From an uncultured Caryophanales bacterium (lineage in GTDB: Bacteria > Bacillota_I > Bacilli_A > RF39 > UBA660): a stretch of DNA of 5,185 nt. The stretch lies in assembly GCA_937897245.1 (NCBI GenBank), contig CALCBO010000179.1, positions 1 through 5,185 of the forward strand, given 5' to 3'. This document shows, piece after piece, positions 4,917-5,185 of this stretch; within the stretch, counting starts at the first letter, position 1; each line of letters opens with the position of its first letter. Made by a program: the position numbers and the translations under genes. The notes under the pieces are model-generated. The model worked only from the letters and a program-made list of their open reading frames with translations, made no database searches and had not been told where the DNA came from.

Positions 4917-5185
4917 ATGGATAAGATAGGATCTTTATATAATTTATATATTCCAATATGTGGTTTATTTGTATCTATTCTTTGTAATATTGTATTTTTT
5001 TCTAAAGAGAGGGCTAAGAATAAAGAAACGGCAATCTTTTCTAGAGTACTTATATATAGTTTGGTTGATAGTATTTTAATGGTAGTAATAATTCTGTTGG
5101 CTATCTTTGGTGATAATATACTGTTACTTGAGTTTTTAAATAAAGTTGATTATGCTATGTATATTCTATTTTCAAGTAATTTTTT
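4917..5185 (+). CDS. N-terminus of a multi-spanning membrane protein (cut by window end)
   Basis: The frame is open from ATG 4917 to the last base (89 complete codons, no stop seen). It begins MDKIGSLYNLYIPICGLFV. Hydrophobic segments lie at about 10-28 and 44-64, and a third starts at about 79 and is cut off. The loop after the first helix is basic (KERAKNK, 30-36), so by the positive-inside rule that loop should be cytoplasmic. AGGA (4903-4906) lies 10 nt before the ATG; a closer GTG (4908) has no suitable spacing and TAG at 4902 closes the frame upstream. Such an N-terminus would suit a transporter or the sensor part of a histidine kinase, but the domain that would decide is outside the window. 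Confidence 0.65.
   Translation, partial: MDKIGSLYNLYIPICGLFVSILCNIVFFSKERAKNKETAIFSRVLIYSLVDSILMVVIILLAIFGDNILLLEFLNKVDYAMYILFSSNF

Noticed and set aside
1..5185. CRISPR array, insertion sequence, tRNA or rRNA.
   Set aside because: No spaced direct repeats, transposase motifs, terminal inverted repeats or cloverleaf/rRNA signatures were found by eye.

Overview
The window comes from a low-GC Gram-positive bacterium. Genes are strongly A/T-biased, Shine-Dalgarno sequences are strong (AGGAGG, GGGAGG, AAGGGG), promoters are sigma-A-like, and all five complete genes end in TAA. Tryptophan is always TGG, so the standard bacterial code applies rather than the TGA=Trp code of mycoplasmas. A Bacilli or Mollicutes-related uncultured lineage is my best guess; this is inference.

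Layout. Bases 1-344 hold no supported gene but a dense regulatory leader: a promoter (74-102), a ZTP (pfl) riboswitch aptamer (about 111-195) whose 3' half is built into an intrinsic terminator (185-227), then a second, unidentified, strongly base-paired element (227-316) and the RBS of glmS. Bases 345-2090 encode glucosamine-6-phosphate synthase (GlmS). A 50-residue single-pass membrane protein follows (2145-2297), then a bidirectional terminator (2300-2336) shared with the convergent minus-strand pair. That pair is a 200-residue protein of unknown function (3805-3203) followed by a 279-residue transglutaminase/papain-like-fold protein (3166-2327). From a compact divergent promoter region (3833-3891), a PlsC-type acyltransferase (3926-4846) is read on the plus strand. 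It ends at an A/T-only hairpin with a T10 tract. A new plus-strand gene encoding a multi-spanning membrane protein begins at 4917 and runs off the window.

How the parts relate. The glmS leader is the most interesting part. A ZTP riboswitch, normally associated with purine and one-carbon genes, appears to control the first enzyme of amino-sugar synthesis. A second structured RNA lies between it and the start codon, and no glmS ribozyme is visible. GlmS (cell-wall precursors) and the PlsC-like enzyme (lipids) are envelope-related, but nothing shows that they are co-regulated. The minus-strand pair looks like a small accessory cassette of unknown role.
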